Of a stretch of 64,000 bases of DNA, positions 63,799 through 64,000 are shown one piece after another. Position numbers and translations under genes: made by a program. This stretch comes from Priestia filamentosa. Lineage in GTDB: Bacteria; Bacillota; Bacilli; Bacillales; Bacillaceae_H. The notes under the pieces were generated by a model that saw only the letters and a program-made list of their open reading frames with translations, did not search any database and was not told where the DNA came from. The DNA is taken from the NCBI RefSeq assembly GCF_900177535.1, contig NZ_FXAJ01000004.1, positions 186,001 to 250,000 of the forward strand, read 5' to 3'. The first letter of the stretch is position 1. Each line of letters begins with the position of its first letter.

Positions 63799-64000
63799 TT
63801 GCTAGGGCAAATAGTATCCGTTAATGTTGGAAAACCAAAAGAGTTAATTTATAAAGGAAAAAGTATTCAAACAGGTATTGAGAAACAGCCTGTAGATAAA
63901 CCTCTTTTATTAACTAAAGTAAATTTCGTTGGAGATGGTCAAGCAGATCTTGTAAATCATGGGGGAGAAGATAAAGCAGTATGTGTTTATCCATTTGAAC
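63799..64000 (+). CDS. MOSC-domain protein, YflK/YiiM-like (partial, cut by the window end)
   Basis: 67 residues visible. Start TTG 63799 with AAGGGGGG AGAG just upstream. KELIYKGKSIQTGIEKQPVD, then VGDGQADLVNHGGEDKAVCV is the classic N-terminal part of stand-alone MOSC proteins (GDGQAD...HGG), which handle molybdenum- or hydroxylamino-related chemistry; the conserved Cys of the family is in AVCVYP. The remaining 140-160 residues lie beyond the window. Confidence 0.87.
   Translation, partial: MLGQIVSVNVGKPKELIYKGKSIQTGIEKQPVDKPLLLTKVNFVGDGQADLVNHGGEDKAVCVYPFE

Overview
Low-GC Firmicute chromosome, family Bacillaceae. The order spxH-yjbI-cwlQ-yjbK-yjbL-sasB-nadF-yjbO-prpE ... yjbQ-fabI-cotO-yjcA-spoVIF-yjcD-yjcG-yjcH follows the yjb/yjc segment of Bacillus subtilis closely. 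The small Gly-rich YjcZ-type spore proteins, CotO, SpoVIF and two near-identical sigma-K-like promoters mark a spore former. Species is not settled; a Priestia/Bacillus-like organism fits.

Layout. 1-22.6 kb: conserved core (stress and alarmone genes, NAD kinase, Mg2+ and cation transport, FapR-controlled fabI, spore coat genes, helicase, acetyltransferases), with many microproteins and clear hairpin terminators. 22.7-38.9 kb: a 16.1-kb integrated element bounded by a perfect 63-bp direct repeat of the 3' half of a tRNA-Val(GAC) gene. 39-47 kb: a D-glucosaminate-type catabolic operon (deacetylase, DgaE-like lyase, DgaF-like aldolase, KdgK-like kinase, GntR regulator, GntP permease) with cre-like sites. 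47-57.8 kb: DDAH-like hydrolase, SSS symporter, PrsA-like foldase, glnQHMP with a TnrA box, shikimate kinase, and a large secreted OB-fold protein. 57.9-64 kb: a second YjcZ protein, then phosphorus uptake (Pho-box-preceded PhnDCEE-type ABC transporter, PiT permease with its DUF47 partner) and the start of a MOSC protein.

The element is the exciting part. It encodes a tyrosine recombinase, a winged-helix protein, a holin-like peptide, scaffold, SU10-like major capsid protein, Cro-type HTH, probable small terminase, TerL, portal, probable adaptor and head-closure proteins. I see no tape measure, tail tube, baseplate, tail fibre or endolysin. That is the gene content expected of a capsid-forming phage satellite (cfPICI-like) which makes its own heads and borrows tails from a helper, though the layout is unlike the compact operons usual for such elements. 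About a third of it is non-coding. A 2-kb array of some 15-18 degenerate two-hairpin modules sits between the winged-helix gene and the head genes; stems differ in sequence between copies yet still pair, which argues for selection on structure. Further repeat clusters lie between the terminase genes (GGATTGCAG), near the right end (GTTACC) and after the portal gene.

The left junction is also notable. Integration carried the tRNA's own terminator away to the right end, and the element supplies a substitute terminator whose 3' arm contains the integrase Shine-Dalgarno sequence and whose U-tract runs into the TTG start codon. All protein identities come from reading motifs and gene order by eye; no database search or folding program was run.
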